Positions 27,096-36,544 of a stretch of DNA of 64,000 nt are shown here, in pieces. The first letter of the stretch is position 1. Each line of letters opens with the position of its first letter. The notes under the pieces were generated by a model. It saw only the letters and a program-made list of their open reading frames with translations. It ran no database searches and had not been told where the DNA came from. The translations under genes were made by a program, and so were the position numbers. The DNA comes from JAGDZR01 sp049115695 (GTDB lineage: Bacteria; Bacteroidota; Bacteroidia; Cytophagales; Cyclobacteriaceae), in NCBI GenBank assembly GCA_049115695.1, contig JAGDZR010000012.1, positions 1-64,000 of the forward strand, read 5' to 3'.

Positions 27096-28181
27096 ATGAA
27101 ATCGACCAGTAAAATTTCGCTCAGTTCTGTTTATCAACGACTATTTATTATAGTCTTCATCTTAATTCAAGTTAGTTGTAAAAGTGATGATGAACCTATG
27201 CTTGATTCGGATCCTGATGAAATAGATGATGACGTTATTGAGGTAAAAAACATTTACCCAAGCAGTGTGTTTTCATTCTACGATCAATGGCGGATAACGA
27301 TGGGGAATGGAGATAGCGAGAATGACCTAATTGAATTCAATCATCCAGATTATTTCTATGCAATTGACAATGGGACTAAGTGGGTGATTTACAAAACGCC
27401 AAATTCAGGAGGCACAACGGCCAATTCATCCAACACCAGATCAGAGCTGCGTCAAGTAAATGAGTGGACACCTGTTGATGGAGGTAAATTGACAGGAACG
27501 CTAAAAGTTATGCACGTTTCCACAACCGCGGATGCAAGAGTTCCTGCTTCATTTTCTGTTGTTGTAGGACAAATACATAGCGATGAGGGACATGAAAATG
27601 AGCCATTAAAGATTTTCTACAAAAAATTCCCAGGTCATACCAAGGGTTCGGTTTTTTGGAACTATGAAATAAACACTAGTGGAGATAATGCTGAAAGATG
27701 GGATTATTCTACAGCCGTGTGGGGATATGATTGGTCAGTAGTGGGAGCAACCGCTGATACTTATCCCGATGAACCAGCTGATGGGATTGAATTGGAGGAA
27801 GAATTTAGCTATGAGGTAAACGTTTACAATGGCACGATGTACCTCACCTTTACAAGTGAGGGCCATGAGTCAAAAACATTTTCTAAAAGCCTCATTTCGT
27901 CAGATTATGAGAGATATAGTGATATTCCGAATCAGGTACTTACGGTGTTCAAGTCTACTGGTCAGGATGGAGTCGAAATGGAAAATGCCTACGCTGGAGA
28001 GCTCCAATATTTCAAGCAAGGCGCATATAATCAGACTAATGGGAAAAACCCTGCTGACAACATGATCTGGTCCACAGGGGCAGAAACATATGGCGGAAGT
28101 TTGTCCGAGCAGCATGCCAATGGTAGTTACGCGGAGGTTTGGTTCAGGGAAGCATCTCTAGGGCCTGGTACCCAACCTTGA
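27096..28181 (+). CDS. PL7 alginate lyase, lipoprotein (paralogue A)
   Basis: 361 residues, with a lipoprotein signal (IQVSC) and an acidic linker (DSDPDEIDDDVIE), then one alginate-lyase-2 jelly roll. The three PL7 motifs are visible: NTRSELRQ (catalytic Arg), VVVGQIHS (QIH) and YFKQGAYNQTN (catalytic Tyr strand). QIH-type PL7 enzymes often attack polyG or mixed alginate, but specificity cannot be read here. Very similar enzymes are encoded at 49461 and 50554. It is probably displayed on the cell surface. Confidence 0.94.
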   Translation: MKSTSKISLSSVYQRLFIIVFILIQVSCKSDDEPMLDSDPDEIDDDVIEVKNIYPSSVFSFYDQWRITMGNGDSENDLIEFNHPDYFYAIDNGTKWVIYKTPNSGGTTANSSNTRSELRQVNEWTPVDGGKLTGTLKVMHVSTTADARVPASFSVVVGQIHSDEGHENEPLKIFYKKFPGHTKGSVFWNYEINTSGDNAERWDYSTAVWGYDWSVVGATADTYPDEPADGIELEEEFSYEVNVYNGTMYLTFTSEGHESKTFSKSLISSDYERYSDIPNQVLTVFKSTGQDGVEMENAYAGELQYFKQGAYNQTNGKNPADNMIWSTGAETYGGSLSEQHANGSYAEVWFREASLGPGTQP

Positions 28182-28242
28182 CGATTAGCATTTTACAAAT
28201 TCATTTCTGTTTCAGATTCCGCGAATAAGATCATTGACTAGA

Positions 28243-28962
28243 TCAAATGGGTTTCATTTCTGGACTATTCACATATTCCACAATTTCGCGAAGATGCTCA
28301 TTTATGGTTTTAGCCGCAGCTTCGGGGTTTTGATCCCGAATATTATTTAACAAAGTTTCATGCTGGATTACAGCTGCATTCGGACGATCTGCTCCACATA
28401 CATTGTGTTTTTTGAAGTACGACATAATGTCTGGCGTAATGATCATCATCAAGGACTTCAATACAGAGTTTTTACCTGCTTCTGCTATTTTGATATGAAA
28501 AAGAAGATCTTCTTCCACAGCATTTTCATCAGCCTTAACTTTTTCCTTATGTGCCTCCAGAGCCCTTTCCAGTTCTATCAAATCTTCCTCATCCCGGTTC
28601 TTAGCGGCCAGCATCGCTGCACTTGATTCCAGAATTGCCCTGGTTTCCACTAGTGACTTAAAATCATTGCCATGTAGGTTCAGCATATCAGAGATCAAAC
28701 CCTCTAGTGCGGGCAATCCCATCCCGGCAACAACAGTTCCACTCTGAGGATGCGTCTTGAGGATACCGTAAAACTCAAGTTTTTTAAGTGCGTCTCTCAG
28801 ATGAGTGCGACCTACTCCGAGGCGTTCGCACATCATTCTTTCCGAAGGCAGTTTATCACCCGGGTTTAATTGCCCAGATGAGATTAAATCTTTAAGCTGC
28901 CGAATAATCTTATCAGCTGGCGATTCGATTTTGATCTGTGAAAAACTGTTTAGAACGTCCAT
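28243..28962 (-). CDS. FadR-family GntR transcriptional regulator (alginate regulator 2)
   Basis: Winged-helix domain (GDKLPSERMMCERLGVGRTHLRDALKKLE) followed by an FCD domain, closely related to the regulators at 16749 and 40357. I chose the ATG at 28962 (MDVLNSFSQIKIESP) because it aligns with the start of the 16749 paralogue; an in-frame ATG at 28998 adds 12 residues. It lies downstream of the beta-helix gene on the same strand (81-bp gap) with no palindromic operator of its own, so it may be expressed from the divergent promoter region near 31846. Confidence 0.92.
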   Translation of the reverse strand: MDVLNSFSQIKIESPADKIIRQLKDLISSGQLNPGDKLPSERMMCERLGVGRTHLRDALKKLEFYGILKTHPQSGTVVAGMGLPALEGLISDMLNLHGNDFKSLVETRAILESSAAMLAAKNRDEEDLIELERALEAHKEKVKADENAVEEDLLFHIKIAEAGKNSVLKSLMMIITPDIMSYFKKHNVCGADRPNAAVIQHETLLNNIRDQNPEAAAKTINEHLREIVEYVNSPEMKPI

Positions 28963-29043
28963 GTGTGTGCTATTTGCGAGTGGATCAATTCGATCCACTA
29001 TTTAGCAAAAATATGAATTAAACTTTTTTCATGAAATCATAAC

Positions 29044-31683
29044 TCATTGTTTAACCACTTTTACTAATTTCTTCAAGTTATTTTTATAAATCACATGAAG
29101 AAAGTAGATGCCTTTTGGAAGGTTTTCTGTATTTAAATCAATAGTTTCAGAATTCTGTGCACTTCGCGATGTAGGTATTAAAATTCCAGAGATATTGAAC
29201 ATTTGAAAATCCTTGAGTACCTCATCTGATTGTATCGAAAGGTGCTGGTCGAATGGATTTGGATAAAATGTTATTTCAGTGTTTTGATCATATAGCCCCA
29301 AAACTTCCTGATCCACTCTAAATGTTAAACTGACTGAAGATTCACTCCCCATATCATCCACGGCAACAGCTATGAGTTCATAAGTACCATCAGTCATATT
29401 AAAGAGGTCCGGATCAAAAGTCTCACGGTCCCCCCATTGATAGGGTGAATTGATATCATTCCTAAGAAAAGATTCATTTAGATAAAGCCTAACCTCTTTT
29501 ATTTCGCCATCATTGTCAAATGCATCTACTTCTACCTTCACATTACCTCCAAACTCAAACTGATCTGCTTGTGATGGAGTGAGGAACGAAACAATAGGAA
29601 AATCATTGATTTTAAGATCATGAGTGACCTCCGACACCAGCCCGTCATTATCTTTAGCAACTAGTCTAAGCGAGTAGTTACCATTTGAGAGTATAAGAGC
29701 GGATTCATTTTCCCATACGTAAGGCGCGTTTTCAATACTGCCCACCAACTCGTCATCAAGGTAAAGTGAAACCTCAATAATGGTTCCATCCATATCGATA
29801 GCAGAAGCTTCAACAGCTAAGGGTACTTCTGATGCCAAAATTCCGTCACCTTTAGGTCGAACAAAATCTACTAAAGGAGCTTTGCCAACAAAAATGGTAA
29901 TTGAATCTATTGATACATTACCTTCATTATCTGAAGCCTCTATCTTTAAGTCATAGGTACCTGGTGTTAGATTGAATAAATCGGGATCAAGATTTTGATC
30001 CTGCCCCCATCTATATGGGGTGCTGGGAGGTGTTCTCTGCTCAATACCATTGACATATAGCGCTACAGTTGAAACACTATTGTCATCAATTACATGGACC
30101 TCCACGGGAAGATCTCCATTAATATCAACTTCAGTGCCATATTTTGGGGTTATCCAACTGATTTCAGGACCAGTTTCAGCTAGCCTCAGCGCCAATTGAG
30201 CTTCAAATAATGATTGTGGACTAACCATCTGGCCTTCCATCTGATTAATTCCTTCTTCAATAAAGGTGACCGTATTATTAGGTTGAAAACCTATAAAGTT
30301 CGGATAGGCATAACTGTTCCCATTTCTCCTAACCGCATCCCAGAAATCATAGGTTTTCTCAGTTGTAGATTTATGTCTAAAATTCCAAAAAGTGAAATCC
30401 TGGCCGTGGTGCGGATAGCTTTCGATAGGGCCTCCATTTTTGTCCATCACACCACCATCTACATCATCCATTAAGGTGGCATATGGCTGTCCACTATGAC
30501 TGTCTATCGACACATCTTCAAGCATTGAATGTCTCAAATACACTGTGTTTACACCACTATAGCCTGTCCCAGGGCCGTGATGCTGTCCTGCCAGGTCTTT
30601 ACAGTCTTTAACGAGTAAACCATAACCTCTCCTGGTCAGGAAGGAAGCATGACCTTTTTTGCCAGAGATCGAGACATTGGCAATGGTGAAACCAATTGAT
30701 TCCCTTACATCAATAACCTGATTCCAACTTGAGAATTCACAATTACGTACCCATCCATTTTTCACATGACTAAACTGCATGGCATTCCAGGCATAATCAT
30801 GAATGTCATCTTTGTGATGAACGAAATCTTCCGGGTAATTCAACCAATCGCTGGTGAATAGGATGTCTTCCACACCAACCTCCTGCAAGGTACTGTAGTG
30901 GCTCACTACATAGGAACTTTCAAGTATGGGCAAGTCAGTCTGAACAGGATTGACAAAGGAGATACGGGTGCCATTGATTGACCTTATTTCGTGGAGCTCA
31001 TGCAATCTCATTCCGCCAGAACCAAAAAGTCTGGTCCACTCAGCGCTTAGTATTAAATCTCCAAAATGAGCCTTGGCAAACTCAGGGCTCTTATGAGCAA
31101 TTAGAACAGTTTCACCAATCTTGAATCCTGAAGCATCTTCTACAATGATCGAATGTGCTCCTCGTAAAACAGGATCGGTAATTACAGTTTCGCCATCAGT
31201 TGAGGTATTCTTCGGCTCAAACCGAAACTGCCAATGACCGTTTTGCACACGCATTTCTTTCATGAATATCTCAGTCCCGTTTTCCCCAGAACCACTTCCC
31301 TTAAGCACAATACTATCTCTGGATATTTCGATGTATTCGGATGTGCTGTTGCTGTTGCTGACCATAAATCTGCCCTTTGGGAAAAAGACGACTGCAGGTC
31401 CATTGTGGGACTCTGCAGCATCAATTGCATCCTGAATCGCATCATCATCAAACTGACTATCATCGGCTATAGCTCCAAAGTCAACTACGTTGAATTTTGT
31501 CCAACCCTCAATACTGGGTATCTCTTTTTCTGAAAAGTGATATCCTGCATAGGAGTAGTCAACTAGTTCAGGGATGTTGCCTTTGCTCTTGTCATCTATG
31601 TAGTCCTTCCAGATCTCAGGTGTTTGGCCAAAGCATAGCGCATTAAACAATACCCCGGTTATCGCATAAAGTATTCCTTTCAT
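29044..31683 (-). CDS. Secreted beta-helix protein (pectate-lyase-like / DUF4955-like) with Ig-like and T9SS domains
   Basis: 879 residues. Signal peptide (FNALCFGQ), then a right-handed parallel beta-helix beginning FNVVDFGAIADDSQFDDDAI at about 64-90, with conserved glycan-enzyme-like segments WVRNCEFSSWNQVIDVRES (311-329), SGKKGHASFLTRRGYGLLVKD (340-360) and GQHHGPGTGYSGVNTVYLRH (366-385). The region to about 500 resembles DUF4955 proteins. Three Ig-like repeats follow (about 507-790; each has EV.LYL.....ENAPY/NSPYQW type motifs), and the chain ends in a type A T9SS sorting domain (FYPNPFDQHLSI...GIYFLHVIYKNNLKKLVKVVKQ). Known polyuronate enzymes use this fold, so a lyase or epimerase acting on alginate is plausible, but no established catalytic set was recognised. 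Its promoter region is shared with the divergent tandem PL7 gene. Confidence 0.8.
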   Translation of the reverse strand: MKGILYAITGVLFNALCFGQTPEIWKDYIDDKSKGNIPELVDYSYAGYHFSEKEIPSIEGWTKFNVVDFGAIADDSQFDDDAIQDAIDAAESHNGPAVVFFPKGRFMVSNSNSTSEYIEISRDSIVLKGSGSGENGTEIFMKEMRVQNGHWQFRFEPKNTSTDGETVITDPVLRGAHSIIVEDASGFKIGETVLIAHKSPEFAKAHFGDLILSAEWTRLFGSGGMRLHELHEIRSINGTRISFVNPVQTDLPILESSYVVSHYSTLQEVGVEDILFTSDWLNYPEDFVHHKDDIHDYAWNAMQFSHVKNGWVRNCEFSSWNQVIDVRESIGFTIANVSISGKKGHASFLTRRGYGLLVKDCKDLAGQHHGPGTGYSGVNTVYLRHSMLEDVSIDSHSGQPYATLMDDVDGGVMDKNGGPIESYPHHGQDFTFWNFRHKSTTEKTYDFWDAVRRNGNSYAYPNFIGFQPNNTVTFIEEGINQMEGQMVSPQSLFEAQLALRLAETGPEISWITPKYGTEVDINGDLPVEVHVIDDNSVSTVALYVNGIEQRTPPSTPYRWGQDQNLDPDLFNLTPGTYDLKIEASDNEGNVSIDSITIFVGKAPLVDFVRPKGDGILASEVPLAVEASAIDMDGTIIEVSLYLDDELVGSIENAPYVWENESALILSNGNYSLRLVAKDNDGLVSEVTHDLKINDFPIVSFLTPSQADQFEFGGNVKVEVDAFDNDGEIKEVRLYLNESFLRNDINSPYQWGDRETFDPDLFNMTDGTYELIAVAVDDMGSESSVSLTFRVDQEVLGLYDQNTEITFYPNPFDQHLSIQSDEVLKDFQMFNISGILIPTSRSAQNSETIDLNTENLPKGIYFLHVIYKNNLKKLVKVVKQ

Positions 31684-31845
31684 CTTAAAACATCATTGAA
31701 ATGGTTCATTGCCATATTTTGAGTCACCAGTAGCTGCAAAACTCAACGGATTAGCTGCCTAGGGGCCAATGTCTGGTACCCTTGGAAATACCATATTTAT
31801 ACGTCATCATATAAAGTTTAATGCCACTAAACTAGTATATTTACG

Positions 31846-31861
31846 AATTGATCAACCAATT
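31846..31861. promoter_or_regulatory. Operator of the FadR-type family, site 3 (divergent promoter)
   Basis: AATTGATCAACCAATT, a relative of the perfect palindrome with two changes in the left arm. More half-site-like elements follow: AATCAACCAGT (31865-31875), GTTAACCAGT (31901-31910) and TTTAATTGGTC (31921-31931). The cluster lies between the divergent beta-helix gene and the tandem PL7 gene, about 90 bp from the PL7 start, and could control both. A near-consensus TATATTTA element precedes it at 31836. Confidence 0.65.
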
Positions 31862-31948
31862 ATTAATCAACCAGTGGAAAGATAGGTTAAATGATTATGA
31901 GTTAACCAGTCTCCAGTGTGTTTAATTGGTCTTTATTGAGATTTGAAC

Positions 31949-34900
31949 ATGAAAGAATTGACTAGCTATCGGAAATTATCAAATTACGCTAACATCCCTC
32001 TGTTGTTCAGAGGTATAATGTTTCTGTTTGCGCTGAGTGTATTGGGGCATATCTCACTGGCACAGGACCTGGATGTCAATCTCCCGCCAAGTGGAAATTT
32101 TGATCTGTCCTATTGGAAGCTCACGCGTCCAAATCAGCAAGAAGTCCCTGAAGATGTACTGTCAGATGGATATGAAAAGGAGGGTGAATTCTATACTGAT
32201 CCCAATACAGGCGCCATGGTGTTTTGGTGTCCCAATGATGGGCAGACAGGGGGTAGTACATATCCTAGAAATGAGCTAAGAGAAATGATTCGTGCAGGTA
32301 ATACGGATATCAGCACACAGGGAATAAATGGCAATAACTGGGTGTTTTCTTCTTCGACGATGGAAAATCAGGAGGCTGCTGGAGGAGTAGATGGCGTCAT
32401 GACAGCTACGGTGGCCGTAGATCACGTGTCTGAGACTTCCGACGATGCTGGAAAAATAGGTCGGGTGATAGTAGGTCAAATACACGCCTCCGATGATGAG
32501 CCTTGTAGACTGTATTATCGCAAATTACCCGGTAACTCCAAGGGCTCTATCTACATCGCCCATGAACCAACGACAAGTGCTGAACAGTGGTATAACATGA
32601 TCGGCAGTAGAAGTGATAATGCTACAGACCCGGAAGATGGGATTGCATTGGGCGAAAAGTTTAGCTATGAGATCAAAGTAGTTTACAACACCTTGACTGT
32701 AACGATTATGAGAGAAGGCAAGGAAGATGTAGTTCAGGAAGTAGATATGACCAACAGTGGATTTGCGAATGATTGGATGTACTTCAAGGCCGGAAACTAT
32801 AATCAAAACAATGCTGGAAATGCAGACGAGTATGCTCAGGTATCAATATTTGCATTGGACGTTTCGCATTCAACCCCAACTCCACCATCAGCATATAACG
32901 CACCATCGGATATTCCAAGATTTCAACCATTTCTTGCTGAATGTAAATTACAGGCACCTACAAGTTCTACCCTAAGAGACAAAGATGCACTTAACGACGG
33001 CTATTCGCATCCTGAATACTTCTATGTAGTGGATGGTGACAAAATATTGTTCTATCAGACTGGCGACAGTAAGAGAACAGAACTTCGTAATGAAAATAAT
33101 TGGGATCTCACTCAGGCCAATCGATCCCTCCACGCCAGGCTAGATATTGCAAATCAAACTTGTGATCAGGTAACCGTATTGCAAATTCATGATGACGCCA
33201 ATGCAGGAAGTGGTCCAAACAAACCTTTGTTAAGAATTTACAAGCACCAGACTAAATCACCAGCTAACCACCTCTGGGCGGCAATCAAAACAGACAATGG
33301 AGGGGCTAATACAACTCATGTAGATCTTGGTGCGGACCCAGGAGGATATTTTAACTGTGACATAAGGTTGGTAGATGGAAATATGATCATAGATCTCAAT
33401 GGTGAAGAAAAAGTGAACATGGATGTTTCATATTGGACCTGGCCAAGCTATTGGAAAGCCGGTGTTTACCTACAAGATGATGGCGAGGCAACCGCGCATT
33501 TTGACGAGTTATTTGAAAATGATGGTTCACAGCAGAATTATTTCCCATCCGTGCGCATATCATCCCCTTCCAACAATACAAATTTTGAACCTGGTAGTGA
33601 TATTACGATTTCAGCTCAAGCAGAAGACTCAGATGGTACAATCACTTTGGTTGAGTTTTTTGAAGGCAATACTAAACTGGGAGAAGACACTTCGGCACCT
33701 TATTCAATTACCTGGACGAGTCCGGCTGAAGGAACCTACACGTTAACAGCCAGGGCTACTGATAATGCAGGTGGGGCAAGGACATCATTGAGTACTGAAA
33801 TTACGGTAGCTGTTCAGGTGGATGTAACTGGTGTAAACCTGCCTGAAAGTGGGTCAGTTGCAGTTGGAGGAACTCTTCAGCTGGATGCCGACATTTCACC
33901 TGCCAATGCAACGAATCAAAAAGTTACTTTTAAGTCTGATGATGAAGCTATTGCTACAGTGAGTGAAAGCGGCCTGGTAACTGGAAAAACAGAAGGTACT
34001 GCATCCATTACGGTAACTACTAATGAAGGCGGTTTTACAGCAACTATTATTGTCAACATCCTTTCTCCTTCAACAGGCCTGAATTGGGCTTTGGGACAGC
34101 CTGTTACAGGTACGGGTATTGCAGATGGGGCAAACGTCGTGGCTAACCTTGTAGATGGAGATGTTGTTTCAAGATGGTCCGCAGAGGAATTTCCACAATC
34201 GGCTACAGTTGATTTAGGAGGAGATATCACAATTAGCCAAACGGAAGTAGTCTGTTATGAAGACAGGGCGTATCAATATATCATTGAAGGTGCGCTGACC
34301 GAAGATGGCACATATACGACCATTGTGGATAGGTCAAATAATGCGACACCAGGAACTGCTTCAACGCCAATTCTCGATGCTGTTGATAATGTTAAAGCCA
34401 GGTTCGTGAAAATAACAGTATCAGGTGCGAAGGTTTACGCCGGTGCTTGGGTTAGTCTTACTGAACTGCGGGTTTTTGGTGAAGGTGAACGAGAAGAGGT
34501 GTTGGTGACGGGAGTGTTACTAGAGCCATCAGATGTGGAGCTATTACAAGGAGAAACTAAGCAATTTACCGCAAGCATTAGTCCCTCTCATGCTACGAAT
34601 AAAGCTGTTAGCTATTCTTCAAGTGATGCAGATGTTGCATCTGTGGATGAGAATGGTTTGGTTACTGCTGAATCAGGAGGAACAGCAACAATCACTGTCA
34701 CTACGGATGACGGAAACTTTACCGCATCATCAGAAATCACAGTCATCAGTCCATTAAACGTGGTGGGTGAGTCTCAAAAGACCATTCTAATAACTCCGAA
34801 TCCTACCGCGTCCAACATTTCGATTTCTGGGGCCGAAGGCTTTGATAAAATGGTGGTTTTGGATCAATCAGGAAGAATCATCATGCAAAGCCGAACAACT

Positions 34901-34996
34901 CCAACGCTTAATCTTGGAGATTTGAAAGCTGGGATATATTTAATGAAGTTTGAAGGGAGGGATAGAACTCAAACGACGAGAATTATTAAACGTTAA
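31949..34996 (+). CDS. Secreted multidomain alginate lyase with two PL7 domains and T9SS signal
   Basis: 1015 residues from the ATG at 31949 (an in-frame TTG at 31943 is less likely). Signal peptide ending SLA-QD; first PL7 jelly roll at about 45-305 with RNELRE (107-112), QIH (187-189) and YFKAGNYNQ (278-286); second PL7 at about 328-525 with RTELRN, QIH and YWKAGVYLQ. Both sets of catalytic motifs look intact. Then an Ig-like domain (535-625), a BID_2-type domain (628-706), an F5/8 type C (CBM32-like) domain (712-846), a second BID_2 domain and a T9SS type A C-terminus (TPNPTASNISI...GIYLMKFEG). Endolytic attack on alginate outside the cell is expected. Two PL7 domains in one chain is uncommon. 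It stands alone, divergent from the beta-helix gene. Confidence 0.93.
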   Translation: MKELTSYRKLSNYANIPLLFRGIMFLFALSVLGHISLAQDLDVNLPPSGNFDLSYWKLTRPNQQEVPEDVLSDGYEKEGEFYTDPNTGAMVFWCPNDGQTGGSTYPRNELREMIRAGNTDISTQGINGNNWVFSSSTMENQEAAGGVDGVMTATVAVDHVSETSDDAGKIGRVIVGQIHASDDEPCRLYYRKLPGNSKGSIYIAHEPTTSAEQWYNMIGSRSDNATDPEDGIALGEKFSYEIKVVYNTLTVTIMREGKEDVVQEVDMTNSGFANDWMYFKAGNYNQNNAGNADEYAQVSIFALDVSHSTPTPPSAYNAPSDIPRFQPFLAECKLQAPTSSTLRDKDALNDGYSHPEYFYVVDGDKILFYQTGDSKRTELRNENNWDLTQANRSLHARLDIANQTCDQVTVLQIHDDANAGSGPNKPLLRIYKHQTKSPANHLWAAIKTDNGGANTTHVDLGADPGGYFNCDIRLVDGNMIIDLNGEEKVNMDVSYWTWPSYWKAGVYLQDDGEATAHFDELFENDGSQQNYFPSVRISSPSNNTNFEPGSDITISAQAEDSDGTITLVEFFEGNTKLGEDTSAPYSITWTSPAEGTYTLTARATDNAGGARTSLSTEITVAVQVDVTGVNLPESGSVAVGGTLQLDADISPANATNQKVTFKSDDEAIATVSESGLVTGKTEGTASITVTTNEGGFTATIIVNILSPSTGLNWALGQPVTGTGIADGANVVANLVDGDVVSRWSAEEFPQSATVDLGGDITISQTEVVCYEDRAYQYIIEGALTEDGTYTTIVDRSNNATPGTASTPILDAVDNVKARFVKITVSGAKVYAGAWVSLTELRVFGEGEREEVLVTGVLLEPSDVELLQGETKQFTASISPSHATNKAVSYSSSDADVASVDENGLVTAESGGTATITVTTDDGNFTASSEITVISPLNVVGESQKTILITPNPTASNISISGAEGFDKMVVLDQSGRIIMQSRTTPTLNLGDLKAGIYLMKFEGRDRTQTTRIIKR

Positions 34997-35112
34997 CACC
35001 ACTTTTACCAGGAAGTCGAAGCATCCTAATGCTTGTCAATGAGTCTTAGACCAACTGAGTCGTTTGAGTGTTTTGACTTTGTTGGTGGTCAGCTACATGA
35101 ATATTTTCTGAC

Positions 35113-36441
35113 TTACTTTCTCTTTCTTTTTCCGCCTTTGGTACGTGGCTTTTGACGGTCTTTAATCCTTTCTGTTCTTGTTTTATTAACCTTTTTATTC
35201 TTTTCCTTTTTCTCGTGATACGCAGGTCCTGATGATTCAAGTTTAGGGGCTTTTACCGGAACGAAATCAATATCGTTTTTAGGCAGCTCATGAAAGGCCA
35301 ATTCATTGGTGATTTCCAGTTCCTCTGGCAAGTCTGCAACTGGAATACCGGCTTTGATAAGATTTTCTATTGCGGCCCTTTGATCGGTTTCATTTTCTGT
35401 AATAAAGCTTATTGCTTTCCCTCTTGCATCTGCGCGCCCCGTTCGTCCTATTCGATGAACATAATGCTCGGGTTCGTCCGGCAGGTCAAAATTGATTACA
35501 TGTGAAACTCCAGAAATGTCCATGCCTCGACTGATAATATCAGTAGCAATAATGGCCCGATAAGCTCCAGACTGAAATTGTTCGATCGTATTGAATCGAT
35601 GGTTTTGAGATTTGTTAGAGTGGATGACTCCAATTTGCTCAGGATACTTTGGGGAAATTGCTTCAAACAGTATATCAGCCAGACGTTTACTTGCAGTGAA
35701 AATTAACACTTTGGTCATGCTCTTATCAGTGGAGAGCATTAAGTCCAGTAAATTTCTTTTTGAATAGAAGTTCGATAACTCATATGCAGATTGGTCAATT
35801 TTCTCAACTGGTGTGCCCGCTGGTGCTGCTTCGATTTTCGCCGGATTGGTAAAGTAACTGTTGATCAATTGATCTACATGATCAGTGAGTGTGGCCGAAA
35901 ACATCAGGTTTTGTCGTTTTTCGGGAAGAAATTCCATGATTCTCATCAGCTGCGGTCTGAACCCCAGATCAAGCATTTCATCCACCTCATCGATGATCAA
36001 TTTTTTGACTGATTTGAGTTTTAGGGTTCCGGTGAGTGCAAGATCCAGAAATCGACCGGGTGTTCCTACAATCACATCGGTACCTTCTATCACCTGAGCC
36101 AGCTGTGTCTTGATATTGGTGCCACCATAGGCACCCACAACTCTTACACTCATGTAGGCGCAGAGTTTCTTGACTTCCTCAACGACCTGTTTTACCAATT
36201 CCCTTGTTGGAACCAGAATGGCAATAGTAGGATATCCTTGCTTGCTGAATTGATACTGTCTCAGACAGGGTAGCAGGTAAGCAAATGTTTTACCTGTACC
36301 AGTTTGAGCGATCCCCACCAGATCTCGCCCAGACATAGCCACCGGAAAGACTTTGTGCTGAATGGTTGTCGGAATCTTGAGTTCCAGATCATCTAATGCA
36401 TTGAGTAGTGATCGATTTAGATTTAGCTCTTCAAAGGTCAT
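35113..36441 (-). CDS. DEAD-box RNA helicase
   Basis: 442-residue ATP-dependent RNA helicase of the RhlE/DeaD type. Motifs seen: Q motif region (PTTIQHKVFP), Walker A AQTGTGKT, PTRELVKQ, motif II DEVD (a variant of DEAD) in LIIDEVDEMLDLGF, SAT in MFSATL, and HRIGRTGR. The C-terminal tail is a lysine/arginine-rich extension typical of RNA-binding tails. It is unrelated to alginate use and, with the GH20 gene, separates the two alginate blocks. It converges on the tandem PL7 gene with 116 bp between them. Confidence 0.95.
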   Translation of the reverse strand: MTFEELNLNRSLLNALDDLELKIPTTIQHKVFPVAMSGRDLVGIAQTGTGKTFAYLLPCLRQYQFSKQGYPTIAILVPTRELVKQVVEEVKKLCAYMSVRVVGAYGGTNIKTQLAQVIEGTDVIVGTPGRFLDLALTGTLKLKSVKKLIIDEVDEMLDLGFRPQLMRIMEFLPEKRQNLMFSATLTDHVDQLINSYFTNPAKIEAAPAGTPVEKIDQSAYELSNFYSKRNLLDLMLSTDKSMTKVLIFTASKRLADILFEAISPKYPEQIGVIHSNKSQNHRFNTIEQFQSGAYRAIIATDIISRGMDISGVSHVINFDLPDEPEHYVHRIGRTGRADARGKAISFITENETDQRAAIENLIKAGIPVADLPEELEITNELAFHELPKNDIDFVPVKAPKLESSGPAYHEKKEKNKKVNKTRTERIKDRQKPRTKGGKRKRK

Positions 36442-36544
36442 GTGTTTGCAATTGACCCTGCAAAAGTATGTAAAGGATCCTAGTGTTATTCAAATGTTCC
36501 GGCTGACCATTGCAATTCACTGCTAGCTAACTCATACTTAGTAT

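Noticed and set aside
34997..35112. Terminator between the tandem PL7 and helicase genes
   Set aside because: Only a 6-bp stem (AAGCAT-CCTA-ATGCTT) without a T-run is visible; too weak to report as a feature.
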